Assembly (NCBI GenBank): GCA_027492585.1
Contig: JAPUEK010000017.1
Location: 1 to 64,000, forward strand
Source of the DNA: Paracoccaceae bacterium
GTDB lineage: Bacteria; Pseudomonadota; Alphaproteobacteria; Rhodobacterales; Rhodobacteraceae
DNA length: 64,000 nt
Direction of reading: 5' to 3'
Positions 37,104-45,634 of the stretch are shown here, piece by piece. The position numbers and the translations under genes are program-made. Position 1 is the stretch's first letter; every line of letters starts with the position of its first letter. The notes under the pieces were generated by a model. It did not search any database, was not told the DNA's origin, and saw only the letters and a list, made by a program, of their open reading frames with translations.

Positions 37104-37697
37104 CGGGGGCGTTCGCGGCGTTCCAGGACCGCCCCACCGTTTGCCTGCCGGCGGCAGGAAACGCCACCGGACAAGGGGAAGCAAACAGCGTCGGCATGGG
37201 GTTCGCGGTTCAGCACCGTCAGGAACACCGCCTTCGCCCAAATGGCCGGGACCGCGATCCGCCCGGTTTTCGCCGGCTCGGAGCATGTTCGCGGCCAAGC
37301 CCCTTCCGTCTTCCCGACACCCTTCCACCCCGCGCAACATGGCCCGAGCGCGTCCCTTCTGCGGTTGACCAGACAACCGGGCCTTGCGGAAACAGGCGGG
37401 GCGCGGAAAGAACCGGCGCGGGGAACCGTCCTCCGAAAGCACCGTATCGCCTTCACGGCGGCAAGGCTCCTGAAATCCGCTGCCGAGGGGGCATGAGGCC
37501 TTGCATGGCGGTCAGGCGGGCCTTCCTGACGGCATTGCGGGTCTCGGGCTCTCCGGACACGGCGCCTGCCCGGTCAGGCGGGCTGCCCCGATGCCCCGGC
37601 CAAAACCGCCGGGATGCCCTTTCCCCCCCCGTCTCAAGCCGCTAGAACCGCGCCAGGCCGCACTGGCACCCGGCTCCCGGTCGCGCAAAGGACCCGC
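37104..37697. other. 594-base region without a recognised gene
   Basis: The gap between the ATP-grasp gene and bioM. Open frames on both strands are arginine/proline-rich and lack ribosome sites and family motifs. A short hairpin CCGGCGG...CCGCCGG-type sequence near 37150 is the only structure I see. Confidence 0.5.
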
Positions 37698-38444
37698 ATG
37701 ACGCTCGATGCTTCCACCGCCATAGCCCTGACCGGCGCCGGGCTGCGCTTCGGCCCGGCTGCGGCCCCGGTGATGGCGCTGAGCGACCTGACCCTGACGC
37801 TGGCCGAGCGGCGCATCGGCATCGTCGGGCGCAACGGTTCGGGCAAGAGCTCCCTTCTGCGGCTGATGGCCGGGCTGGTGGCGCCGACCTCCGGCACGGT
37901 GCGGGTGGCCGGGCTCGACCCGGCCAGGGACCGCAAGGCGATGCTGGCGGAGCTGGGCATCCTTTTCCAGAACCCCGATCACCAGATCCTCTTCCCGACC
38001 GTGGGGGAGGAGCTGGCCTTCGGCCTGCGCCAGATGGGCCGCAGCGAGGCGGAGGCGAAGGCCGCCGTCCGCGCCCTTCTGGCCGCCGAGGGCCGCAGCC
38101 ATTGGGAGACAGCCGCCACCCATACGCTCAGCGGCGGGCAGCGCCATTACCTCTGCCTGCTGGCGATCCTCCTGATGGCGCCGCGCACCATCCTGCTGGA
38201 TGAGCCCTTTGCCGGGCTGGACCTGCCGACGCAGGTGCGGCTCTCCCGCCGTCTGGCCGCCCTGCCGCAGCGGCTGATCACCATCACCCACGATCCCGCC
38301 GCCGTCGCCGCCTGCGACCGGGTGATCTGGCTTGAGGCCGGGCGGGTGCGCGCCGATGGCCCCGCCACGGCAACCCTTTCCGCCTTCACCGCCGAAATGG
38401 CCCGTTTGGGAGAGCAGGATGCCGACACCGCCCTGCCCCGCTGA
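37698..38444 (+). CDS. bioM: Biotin ECF transporter, ATPase
   Basis: Energising subunit of the BioMNY biotin importer. The 248-residue ABC ATPase has Walker A VGRNGSGKSSLL, Q-loop FQNPDHQILFPTVGEELAFGL (typical of ECF ATPases), signature LSGGQRHYLCL and Walker B ILLDEPFAGLD. The ATG at 37698 is chosen because the preceding in-frame sequence is not family-like. bioN and bioY follow, but a 411-nt non-coding insert separates bioM from bioN, which is unusual for this operon. Confidence 0.9.
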   Translation: MTLDASTAIALTGAGLRFGPAAAPVMALSDLTLTLAERRIGIVGRNGSGKSSLLRLMAGLVAPTSGTVRVAGLDPARDRKAMLAELGILFQNPDHQILFPTVGEELAFGLRQMGRSEAEAKAAVRALLAAEGRSHWETAATHTLSGGQRHYLCLLAILLMAPRTILLDEPFAGLDLPTQVRLSRRLAALPQRLITITHDPAAVAACDRVIWLEAGRVRADGPATATLSAFTAEMARLGEQDADTALPR

Positions 38445-38855
38445 CCGGACCCCCGCCCGCCCCGCCCCGAAGACCGGCTTCAGGATTGGCCTCAGGACTG
38501 GTCTCAAGACTGGCCCGAACGCCACACCAAGGTTTCCCCGCCGCCGGAAACCGGATAATCCGCCCTGCCCCGCAGGGCGGATCGGAGCCCCCGCACACCG
38601 CCCCGGCGTGAACACAGCCGCGATTCCCATGCCAAGGCTTTCCCGCCGCAGGAAACCGGCGAGCGTACCCGCCCACCGCCTGACCGCCGCGCCGCGCGCG
38701 TCCTTTGCCCCCGCGCCGTTCCTCCGGCCGCCGTTCCTTCGTCCGCTTCCTCTTCGCCTCCCCCTCCCGTCCGCCGGCAGGGCGCAATCCGGCCCCTCCG
38801 GCTCCCGCAGATCCGGCGCCGCCGCCGCCGCGATCCCCCGCAGGGAGGCATCGCC
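38445..38855 (+). repeat. 411-nt repeat-bearing insert between bioM and bioN
   Basis: Three copies of a degenerate 14-nt unit (GGCTTCAGGATT, GGCCTCAGGACT, GGTCTCAAGACT) occupy 38472-38514. A longer direct repeat, CAAGG(T/C)TTTCCC-type with GCCG(C/A)(C/A)GGAAACCGG, occurs at about 38529 and 38632. A CCGCCCTGCCCCGCAGGGCGG hairpin lies near 38560. The plus strand is open in the frame overlapping bioM's end but codes proline/arginine-rich sequence without family character. Confidence 0.5.
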
Positions 38856-39452
38856 ATGCTGGCCCTGACCTCCCCGAAGGAGATCTGGGCGCATCGCCTG
38901 CCGGCGGGGGCGAAGCTTGCAGCCCTCTGCCTGACCACGATCCTCCTTTTTGCGCTGAAAACCCCGATCCCGCTCGGTTTCGCGCTTCTGGCCATCCTTA
39001 GCCTGATCGCCAGTGGCGGCCCTGCCTTCCTCGTCCCCTCGCTGCGGATGCTGCGCCCGCTCTGGCCCTTCCTGCTCGTCGTGGCGCTCTGGCATCTCTG
39101 GCTCCGCGATCCCCCCGGCGGGGCGGTCGTGATCCTGCGGATGCTGGCCGCGGTGGCGGCGGCGAATTTCGTCACCATGACCACCCCGCTTTCCGGGATG
39201 ATCGCGGTGATCGAGCGTCTCGCCCGCCCCTTCGCGCGGCTGCTGCCGCCCCGCCGCCTCGCGCTTGCCATCGCGCTTGTGCTGCGTTTCCTGCCGGTGA
39301 TGCTGGAACGCAGCGACCGGATCGGCGAAAGCTGGAAGGCCCGTTCCCCCCGCCGCCCCGGCTGGCGGCTCCTCCTGCCGGTCAGCCTTGCCGCCCTTGA
39401 TGATGCCGAACAGGTCGCGGAGGCCTTGCGCGCTCGCGGCGGCGCAGGCTAA
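38856..39452 (+). CDS. bioN: Biotin ECF transporter, transmembrane T component
   Basis: The 198-residue membrane subunit couples the ATPase BioM to the substrate binder BioY. It has about five hydrophobic segments and the cytoplasmic coupling-helix pattern of EcfT proteins (ALVLRFLPVMLERSDRIGESWKARSPRRPG, an Ala-Arg-rich AEALRARG motif at the end). The AGGGAGG ribosome site lies 8 nt before the ATG. bioY follows after 25 nt. Confidence 0.87.
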   Translation: MLALTSPKEIWAHRLPAGAKLAALCLTTILLFALKTPIPLGFALLAILSLIASGGPAFLVPSLRMLRPLWPFLLVVALWHLWLRDPPGGAVVILRMLAAVAAANFVTMTTPLSGMIAVIERLARPFARLLPPRRLALAIALVLRFLPVMLERSDRIGESWKARSPRRPGWRLLLPVSLAALDDAEQVAEALRARGGAG

Positions 39453-39477
39453 CTGCCCGCGCAACAGGAGAAGTCGC

Positions 39478-40020
39478 ATGGAAAAATCCCTCGCCCATAC
39501 CGCCCTTTTCGCCGCGCTGATCGCGGTGCTGGGGCTGGTTCCGAAGATCGAGCTGATCGGCGGCGTGCCGATCACCGCGCAATCCATGGGCATCATGCTC
39601 TGCGGCACCGTGCTTGGGGCGCGGCGCGGGGCGCTTGCGGTGCTGCTGTTCATCGGGCTTGTCGCCGTGGGCCTGCCGCTTCTGGCCGGGGGCCGGGGCG
39701 GCCTCGGCGTCTTCGCCGGGCCTTCGGTCGGCTATATCGTCGGCTTCCCGGTCGCCGCCTTCGTCGCGGGCCTGATCACCGAACGCTGGAGCGCGCCGGT
39801 CGGCATCGCCGCCTTCGCCGGCGCGGTGATCGGCGGGATCGTGGTGCTCTACGCCTTCGGCATCCCGGGCATGGCGCTGATCCTCGGCAAGAGCCTGCCC
39901 GAAGCCGCCCTTCTCGCCACGCCCTTCCTGCCGGGCGATCTGATCAAGGCCGGGCTTGCCGCGCTCGTCACCCGTGGCATCGCCCAGATGCGCCCCGGCG
40001 CGCTTCTGTCGCGGAACTGA
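39478..40020 (+). CDS. bioY: Biotin-specific S component
   Basis: The 180-residue membrane protein binds biotin and can transport it alone or with BioMN. The BioY pattern is clear: ALIAVLGLVPKIELIGGVPITAQSMGIMLCGTVLGARRGALAVLLFIGLVAVGLPLLAGGRGGLGVFAGPSVGYIVGFP. Six hydrophobic segments. The ATG at 39478 follows ACAGGAG. Biotin is the cofactor of PccA in this window. Confidence 0.93.
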   Translation: MEKSLAHTALFAALIAVLGLVPKIELIGGVPITAQSMGIMLCGTVLGARRGALAVLLFIGLVAVGLPLLAGGRGGLGVFAGPSVGYIVGFPVAAFVAGLITERWSAPVGIAAFAGAVIGGIVVLYAFGIPGMALILGKSLPEAALLATPFLPGDLIKAGLAALVTRGIAQMRPGALLSRN

Positions 40021-40031
40021 TCCCGATTTCT

Positions 40032-40052
40032 GGCGGGCCGCACCGGCCCGTC
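40032..40052. terminator. Hairpin between converging bioY and thiolase-like gene
   Basis: GGCGGGCCG/CGGCCCGTC stem around CAC, with one G-T pair, lies 11 nt after bioY and overlaps the end of the minus-strand gene. It could serve both converging transcripts. No T-run. Confidence 0.4.
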
Positions 40053-41136
40053 AGCCCTCCCGCTCCACCAGCAGGACGGAGCCGATCCCCCCCGCCGCCG
40101 CAATCGCCGCAAGCCCCCTGCCCCGCAGGAGCCCGTGAAAGAGCCTGACCGCGAGGATCGCGCCCGAGGCCCCGATCGGATGGCCGCGCGCCAAAGCGCC
40201 GCCGCCGGGATTGACCCGCAAGGGGTCCAGCCCCGCCCCCGCGATGCAGGCCATGGCCTGCGCGGCATAGGCCTCCATCACCTCGGCCAGGGCCAGATCG
40301 CCCGGCGCGATCCCGGCGCGGTCCAGCACCTCGCCGATCACGGCCACCGGGGCCAGCCCCGGCTCCTCCGGATCGCCGCCGCGCGTGGCCCCGCCCAGTA
40401 TCCGCAGGCCCTTCCCGGCCGCGATCCGCTCCGACACGACCAGTACGAAGGCCGCCGCATCCGCCGCCACCGCCGCCGTCGCCGCGGTGATGCTGCCCGC
40501 CAAAGGCTTGGCCCGCTGCGCGAGCGCCGGGCTCAGCCGCCGCGCAAAGGCATCGCGCGCCACCCCCGCGACCGGCACGATCTCCGCCGCCTGATCGCAG
40601 CGCAGCGCCCGCGCATGGCTCAGCACCGCATAGGCCTCCTGCGCGGCCCGCGAGATGCCAAGCCGGTCAGCCAAGGCCGCCGCCGCATCGGTCATGCCGG
40701 GATCGCGCGCGGGCCAGGGGGTGAAGGGCGGCTGGTCATAGGCGACCGGCGGGCCGCCCTCGGGATCGGTCCGCAGCCGCAGCGGGCGGCGGGAATAGCT
40801 TTCCACCCCGCCCGCGATCACCGCCTCCGCCACCCCGCTGTCAACCATGGCCCGCGCCAAGAGCACCGCATCGAGCCCGCCCGCGCATTGCCGGTCGATG
40901 CTGAGGCCCGCGACCCGCTCCGGCAGCCCCGCCGCAAGCGCGACAAGCCGCGCAGGATTGCCGCCCGCCCCCAGGGCATTGGCGCAGATGACCTCCTCCA
41001 CCGCCGCGGGCGGCAGCCCGGCATCGCCCAGCAAAGCCCCGATCACCGGCGCCGCCAGATCGGCAAGCGACAGCCGCGCAAAGGCCCCGCCGCGCGGCAC
41101 CACCGCCGTCCGCCGCGCCGCAAGGATCACGCTCAT
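40051..41136 (-). CDS. Divergent thiolase-like protein
   Basis: A 361-residue thiolase-fold protein. The nucleophile Cys84 is present in [12 protein letters not shown] and His319 in [13 protein letters not shown]. Two usual catalytic positions are changed: the NEAFA motif reads MEAYA (Asn to Met), and the C-terminal CxGGG motif reads AAAGGIG, with no Cys. Ordinary thiolases use that Cys as acid/base, so activity may be altered or lost. Start MSVILAARR at 41136 overlaps the ligase stop (ATGA), so the two work together. A role in biotin or fatty-acid side-chain turnover is speculation based on bioY next door. Confidence 0.75.
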   Translation of the reverse strand: MSVILAARRTAVVPRGGAFARLSLADLAAPVIGALLGDAGLPPAAVEEVICANALGAGGNPARLVALAAGLPERVAGLSIDRQCAGGLDAVLLARAMVDSGVAEAVIAGGVESYSRRPLRLRTDPEGGPPVAYDQPPFTPWPARDPGMTDAAAALADRLGISRAAQEAYAVLSHARALRCDQAAEIVPVAGVARDAFARRLSPALAQRAKPLAGSITAATAAVAADAAAFVLVVSERIAAGKGLRILGGATRGGDPEEPGLAPVAVIGEVLDRAGIAPGDLALAEVMEAYAAQAMACIAGAGLDPLRVNPGGGALARGHPIGASGAILAVRLFHGLLRGRGLAAIAAAGGIGSVLLVEREG

Positions 41137-42272
41137 GCCCCGATCTCCCCCGCCAAGGCCCGGAAATCCGTCTTGCCCGAAGGCAAAACCGGCCAGTCCG
41201 CCCGCCAGATCACCGCCTTCGGCGCCTTCAGCGCCCCGAGCCGCCCCCGGCAGGCCGCGAGAATCTCGCCCTCCCGCGCCGGATCGCCGCGCAATACGGC
41301 CACCAGATGCACCCCGCGCAAAGGATCGGGGCGCGGCAGCACCGCCGCCCGCTCCACCCCCCCCAGGCCCATCAGGAACAGCTCGATCTCCTCGGGGAAG
41401 ACATTCTGGTCGGCCACCGTCACCATGCGCCCGGCCCGGCCCGAAAGGTAAAGAAAGCCGCCCTCCAGCCGCCCGCGCTCCCCCACCGACAGCCAGCCGT
41501 CGCACCAGAGCGCCCCGCCCGGATCTTCCCCGGCGTAACGGCGGAAAAGGTAGGGGCTCCGCACCCGGACCTCGCCGCCCCTCACCTCCAGCTCCACCCC
41601 CGGATAGGGCGCGCCCACCGAAGCCTCCGGCGTGCCGGGACCGGACAGCGTGATGAAACTCGCCTCCGCCGCCCCGTAGAACTCCCGCACCTCCGCCGGG
41701 CCGAGCGCCGCCCGCAAACCGGGATCGAGCTTCGATCCGCCGACGACGACCCGCCGCAGCGCCGGAAAATCCGCCGCCTCCACCATCAGCCGCAACTGCG
41801 CGGGTGTCGCGTAAAGCACCTCCACCCGCCGCGCGGCCAAAGCCGCCGCCTGCCGGTCCGGCCGCATCCCGGCCAGAAGATGCAGCTCCGCCCCGAGGTG
41901 CAAAGCCTCCAGAGCCCCGTAAAGTGCCAGCGATTGTTCAAGCCCGCCCAGCACCGCCACCCGCACCCCCGGCCCGATCCCGAAAAGCCCCGCATTGACG
42001 GCAAAGCTGCCCAGCCAGCTGTCCATGCTCCGCAATATCCGCCGTGGCGCGCCGGAGGAGCCGGAGGTCAGCGTCTCGAACTCCCCCGCCACCGCCTCCA
42101 GCTCCCCTGTGCCACCGATCCGGAACCCCGCCCCCGGCCGCGCCAGCGCCTGCGCCAGAGCCGGACCCGCCGGACAGGCCGCGATCACCCCGCCGCCGGA
42201 GGCCAGAGGCAACACCTCCGCCTCCCCGTCAAAGAGCCGCGCCGCCCCGTGCCAGCAGAAATGCCCCGCCAT
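41133..42272 (-). CDS. Short adenylate-forming acyl-CoA ligase-like enzyme
   Basis: A 379-residue member of the AMP-binding family, about 120 residues shorter than typical acyl-CoA synthetases because the N-terminal part is reduced. Core motifs: FETLTSGSSGAPRRIL (P-loop), EFYGAAEASFIT (A5), DGWLSVGERGRL (A7-A8), and the C-terminal catalytic lysine in LPSGKTDF. It probably activates a carboxylic acid. Translationally coupled to the downstream thiolase-like gene. An AAGGATG start context supports 42272. Confidence 0.78.
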   Translation of the reverse strand: MAGHFCWHGAARLFDGEAEVLPLASGGGVIAACPAGPALAQALARPGAGFRIGGTGELEAVAGEFETLTSGSSGAPRRILRSMDSWLGSFAVNAGLFGIGPGVRVAVLGGLEQSLALYGALEALHLGAELHLLAGMRPDRQAAALAARRVEVLYATPAQLRLMVEAADFPALRRVVVGGSKLDPGLRAALGPAEVREFYGAAEASFITLSGPGTPEASVGAPYPGVELEVRGGEVRVRSPYLFRRYAGEDPGGALWCDGWLSVGERGRLEGGFLYLSGRAGRMVTVADQNVFPEEIELFLMGLGGVERAAVLPRPDPLRGVHLVAVLRGDPAREGEILAACRGRLGALKAPKAVIWRADWPVLPSGKTDFRALAGEIGA

Positions 42273-42324
42273 CCTTGCCCAACTCTCCCCGCCGGAGGTC
42301 CGCCAGATCCCAAAGCCATGCCCT

Positions 42325-42362
42325 TTCAGACTGGCTCAAATATCCCCGCCGGAGGCTCCCCC
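42325..42362 (-). repeat. Intergenic repeat B, copy 2 (after aroQ)
   Basis: On the minus strand GGGAGCCTCCGGCGGGGATA then TTTGAGCCAGTCTGAAAGGG. It starts about 15 nt after the aroQ stop and points the same way. Nearly identical to the copy at 9998. Confidence 0.65.
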
Positions 42363-42376
42363 GGCCAGCCCCTGTC

Positions 42377-42871
42377 TCAGGTCTTGGCCAGCAAAGTCTT
42401 CATCCGCCGCAGGGCCAGCAGATACCCTTCTGTACCGAAGCCCGCGATCACCCCCTCCGCCCGGCCGGAGACATAGGAATGATGCCGGAACGCCTCGCGC
42501 TTGTGGATGTTGGAGATATGGACCTCCAGCACCGGCCCGGCATAGGCGTTGAGCGCATCGAGAATGGCGATGGAGGTATGGCTGTAGGCGGCGGGATTGA
42601 TGATCACCCCCGCGCCCTGCAAGCGGGCCTCGTGGATCCAGTCCACCAGCTGCCCCTCGTGGTTCGATTGCAGGCAGCGCACCGCCAGCCCCAGCTCCTC
42701 CGCCAGATCGGCAAGCGCCGCCGCCACATCGGCCAGCGTCTCGCGCCCGTAGATCTCCGGCTGGCGCAGACCCAGAAGGTTCAGGTTCGGGCCGTTCAGC
42801 ACATAGACCGGCTTGGTCGCAGGCTTTTCGCCGACTTTCTCGGTGGTTTTCTCAGCGGTCCTGTCGGACAA
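42377..42871 (-). CDS. aroQ: 3-dehydroquinate dehydratase, type II
   Basis: Third step of the shikimate pathway: 3-dehydroquinate to 3-dehydroshikimate (EC 4.2.1.10). The 164-residue protein has [17 protein letters not shown] with catalytic Tyr41, the flexible-lid region, [13 protein letters not shown], and [18 protein letters not shown] with the general-acid His. The only sensible start is a TTG at 42871 with a perfect GGAGG 7 nt upstream; the first 20 residues ([19 protein letters not shown]) are a polar extension. Family length is usually about 145. Confidence 0.93.
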   Translation of the reverse strand: MSDRTAEKTTEKVGEKPATKPVYVLNGPNLNLLGLRQPEIYGRETLADVAAALADLAEELGLAVRCLQSNHEGQLVDWIHEARLQGAGVIINPAAYSHTSIAILDALNAYAGPVLEVHISNIHKREAFRHHSYVSGRAEGVIAGFGTEGYLLALRRMKTLLAKT

Positions 42872-42980
42872 AATCTTTCCTCCGGAAACGGGATCGCCGC
42901 GATCCTAGCCCATCCCCGCCCCGAGGCAAAGCACCGAGAATGCCCCGTCCTGCGGCACCCTCCCCTTCCCCCATCCCCTG

Positions 42981-43029
42981 TGCCTAAATATCCTGCGGGG
43001 AGGTCCGGAGGGGTGCAAAACCCCTCCGG
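42981..43029 (-). repeat. Intergenic hairpin repeat A, copy 6 (after metF)
   Basis: On the minus strand CCGGAGGGGT-TTTGC-ACCCCTCCGG, ACCTCCCCGCAGGATATTTA. It starts 106 nt after the metF stop in the same orientation. Confidence 0.85.
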
Positions 43030-43134
43030 GGCCAGCCAGAGGCGCACCGCTCCAAAGAAAAAGCGCGCCCCGGTCAGGGGGCGCGCAGCCAGTCGCCTCG
43101 TGGGTGCCAGCCGTCCGGGAGACGGAGAGGCTGA

Positions 43135-44004
43135 TCAGGCGACCTTCCCGAGAACCACTTCGGGCGCAAGCCCGAGGGCGCGAACCACTTCGCGGGTCAG
43201 ATGGGGGCGGTTCAGCGTGTAGAAATGCAGGTCCTCCACCCCGCCTTCCAGCAGCCGGTCGCAAAGGGCCGTGCATTGCGCCAGGGCCAGCAGTTCCTCG
43301 CGCCCGTCGCGGGCGGCAAGGGTGAAGGCCTCGTCCAGACGTGCCGGAACCCTGGTGCCGCAGCGCGCGGCAAAGCGCTTCGCCCCGGCCCAACTCTGGA
43401 TCGGCAGGATGCCCGGAATGACCGGCGCGGTGATCCCTTCCTTCACGCAGGCGTCGCGGAAGCGGAAGAAGGTATCGGCGTCAAAGAAGAACTGGGTGAT
43501 GGCGCTCGTGGCCCCCGCGTCGATCTTGCGCTTCAGCCAGCGGACATCGGCAAGCGGATCGTCGGCATCGGGATGCGGCTCGGGATAGGCGCCGACGCGG
43601 ATGCGGAACTTGCCCGTGCGGGCCAGAGCCTCCACCAGTTCCGCCGAATTGGCGAAACCCTCGGGATGCGGGGTGAAGCGCTCCGCGCCCTTCGGGGCAT
43701 CGCCGCGCAGGGCGACGATCTCGCGCACCCCGGCCTCGGCATAGGCGGCGGCGATCTCCAGCGTCTCGGCGCGCGAGGCATCGACGCAGGTCAGATGCGC
43801 CGCCACGTTCAGCCCGTAATTGCGCCCGATGGCCCCTACGGCCTCATGGGTCAGCTTGCGGGTCGTGCCGCCCGCGCCATAGGTGACGGAGACGAATTCC
43901 GGCTGCATCGGCGCCAGAGCCTGCACGGTTTCCCAAAGACGGAACGAGGCATCCAGCGTCTGCGGCGGGAAGAACTCGAAGGAAATGCGCGGGGCGTGGG
44001 TCAT
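43135..44004 (-). CDS. metF: 5,10-methylenetetrahydrofolate reductase
   Basis: FAD enzyme that makes 5-methyl-tetrahydrofolate for methionine synthesis (EC 1.5.1.54 family). The 289-residue protein starts ISFEFFPPQT, with VSVTYGAGGTTR, LTCVDASRAE, VALRGDAP and ITQFFFDADTFFRF, all typical of MetF. The ATG at 44002-44004 follows AGGAG. It is divergent from a LysR gene resembling metR, with a candidate MetR box between them. Confidence 0.95.
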   Translation of the reverse strand: MTHAPRISFEFFPPQTLDASFRLWETVQALAPMQPEFVSVTYGAGGTTRKLTHEAVGAIGRNYGLNVAAHLTCVDASRAETLEIAAAYAEAGVREIVALRGDAPKGAERFTPHPEGFANSAELVEALARTGKFRIRVGAYPEPHPDADDPLADVRWLKRKIDAGATSAITQFFFDADTFFRFRDACVKEGITAPVIPGILPIQSWAGAKRFAARCGTRVPARLDEAFTLAARDGREELLALAQCTALCDRLLEGGVEDLHFYTLNRPHLTREVVRALGLAPEVVLGKVA

Positions 44005-44047
44005 GGTCGTCTCCTGTGTTGCGCCCCTTGTCTCAGATTTCCGAATG

Positions 44048-44060
44048 TGAGACCAATTCA
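44048..44060. promoter_or_regulatory. Candidate MetR box between metF and metR
   Basis: TGAG-ACCAA-TTCA matches the MetR consensus TGAA-N5-TTCA at all but one position. It lies 43 nt before metF and 31 nt before the metR ATG, the right place to control both. A nearby TTCAAGATGAA (44066 area) is a second, inverted-order pair. Inferred. Confidence 0.55.
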
Positions 44061-44091
44061 TAGTTTTCAAGATGAACATGAGGTTTGCAGC

Positions 44092-44997
44092 ATGTATGTC
44101 GAGCTTCGCCATCTCCGCACCATCCGCGCGATCCATCAGGCGGGCGGGCTCGCCCGTGCGGCGGAGATGCTGAACATGACCCAATCGGCACTGTCGCATC
44201 AGGTGGCGGGGCTGGAAGATCAGGCCGGGATGGAGCTGTTCGTCCGCCGCTCGAAGCCGATGCGGCTCTCGGCGGCGGGCATCCGGATGCTGCGCGCCGC
44301 CGAGCGCATCCTGCCAGAGATCGAGGCGATGGAGGAGGAATTCCGCGCGCTGCGCTCCGGCAAGACCGGGCGGCTGCATATCGCCATCCAGTGCCACGCC
44401 TGCTTCGACTGGCTGTTCCCGGTGCTGGAGCTGTTCCGCCACGCCTGGCCCGAGGTGGATGTGGACATCCGCGCGGGCCTCGCCTTCGAAAGCTTCCCGG
44501 CGCTGGCGCGGGAAGAGGTGGATCTGGTCATCTCCTCCAACCCCGAACCGCTGCCGGGGATCGAGGCCCATCCGCTCTTCGACTACCAGCCGACCTTCGT
44601 GGCCTCCGCCCAGAACCCGCTGGCAGCCAGGGCCATGATCGAGGCCGAGGATTTCCGCGACCAGATGCTGATTTCCTATCCGGTGGGGCGCGACAAGCTC
44701 GATGTCTTCACCGACCTCTTGACGCCCGCGCGGGTGGAGCCGATGGGTCACCGCCATGTGGAGCTGACGGCGGTGATCCTGATGCTCGTCGGGTCCAACC
44801 GCGGGGTGGCCGTGTTGCCGGACTGGGTGATCCGCGATGTGAAGAGCAATGCCGATTACATCACCCGCCCCCTCGCCCCCGGCAACGTGACACGCCGCCT
44901 TTACGCCTGCACCCGCGAGGAGGATTCGGCCCGCCCCTACATGGCGCATTTCCTGCGTCTGGGGCGGAGCGAGCCGGTGAAACTGCAACGCGAGTGA
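44092..44997 (+). CDS. metR: LysR-family methionine regulator (MetR-like)
   Basis: A 301-residue LysR regulator. The HTH is in LRHLRTIRAIHQAGGLARAAEMLNMTQSALSHQVAGLEDQ; the effector domain follows (GRLHIAIQCHACFDWLFPVLELF, typical of MetR). MetR activates methionine genes with homocysteine as coinducer. Divergent position from metF supports the assignment. The ATG at 44092 is chosen because upstream in-frame sequence is metF antisense. Confidence 0.88.
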   Translation: MYVELRHLRTIRAIHQAGGLARAAEMLNMTQSALSHQVAGLEDQAGMELFVRRSKPMRLSAAGIRMLRAAERILPEIEAMEEEFRALRSGKTGRLHIAIQCHACFDWLFPVLELFRHAWPEVDVDIRAGLAFESFPALAREEVDLVISSNPEPLPGIEAHPLFDYQPTFVASAQNPLAARAMIEAEDFRDQMLISYPVGRDKLDVFTDLLTPARVEPMGHRHVELTAVILMLVGSNRGVAVLPDWVIRDVKSNADYITRPLAPGNVTRRLYACTREEDSARPYMAHFLRLGRSEPVKLQRE

Positions 44998-45011
44998 GGC
45001 GGATGCCGGGG

Positions 45012-45051
45012 AAGCGCGCCGCGCGGGGATATTTGGAAGAAGAAGGAAGGG
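45012..45051 (+). repeat. Intergenic repeat B, copy 3 (after metR)
   Basis: A GCGCGCCGCGCG stem precedes GGGGATATTTGGAAGAAGAA. It lies about 15 nt after the metR stop, same orientation. The tail after ATATTTG differs from copies 1, 2 and 4. Confidence 0.5.
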
Positions 45052-45140
45052 CGCAGGGGGCAAGGAGAGGAACGGGCGCCGCAGGCGGGCGAACGCCGCC
45101 GCCCTTGCTTGCATCCTATCCTGAGGCCTTTGACCCTTGG

Positions 45141-45187
45141 AAAGGGCGGGAGCGCTCCGCGCGGGGATATTTGAGCCAGTATGAAAG
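45141..45187 (+). repeat. Intergenic repeat B, copy 4
   Basis: GGAGCGCTCC palindrome, then GCGCGGGGATATTTGAGCCA and GTATGAAAGG. Same tail as the copies at 9998 and 42325; located in the metR to ABC-F gap. Confidence 0.55.
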
Positions 45188-45634
45188 GTCAGACCCGAGC
45201 GCCTTTCAGGCCGGGGCAGCGAAGGTGTGCCGGACGCCCCGCCTTCCTCATTTTCTGTCTGATTCTGTCTGAAAATCTCCTGCGGGGCTTGCCACGGGTT
45301 CGAGGGACGGTGGCGTGATGGAGGGGCGCGAAGCCTCTCCGGGTGCGCCAACGGGCGCAGCGCGCGCCGGTTGTCGATGCCCTCTGGGTCGCTCCCCCCT
45401 GCCTTGCCCGCTTGCGGAGGTTCGGCAGCGCGCTGCGGCCTGTTGCAAATCCCTTGACCTGCCGCCGCCGCGCGCCCACAGTCCCCCTATGACCTACGCA
45501 CTGCCCATGGAACGATGCCCCGGCCCTGTTGCCGCCCTGCGCGACCCGCAGGGCTGACCGCAGGCACATCCCTCTGGTCCGCCCGTTGATCCGGCGCTCT
45601 TGCGCCTGTTGACACCTCATACCGGACCGGACCC

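Larger units (their letters stand above)
44998..45634. other. 637-base region between metR and the ABC-F gene
   Basis: Contains repeat B copies 3 and 4 and a short repeat at about 45255-45282: TTTTCTGTCTGATTCTGTCT then GAAAA, in which TCTGTCTGA occurs twice and TTTTC/GAAAA flank it. A 22-codon frame at 45489 (MTYALPMERCPGPVAALRDPQG) has no ribosome site, and I do not call it. No other gene seen. Confidence 0.5.

Noticed and set aside
38332-38868. Plus-strand frame bridging bioM and bioN
   Set aside because: Proline/arginine-rich, contains the short repeats, no ribosome site and no family motif.
44005-44091. SAM or related riboswitch upstream of metF
   Set aside because: Only 87 nt, no recognisable aptamer pairing; a MetR site explains the region better.
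45489-45557. 22-codon frame MTYALPMERCPGPVAALRDPQG before the ABC-F gene
   Set aside because: No ribosome site and no attenuator hairpin with T-run downstream; a leader peptide cannot be supported.
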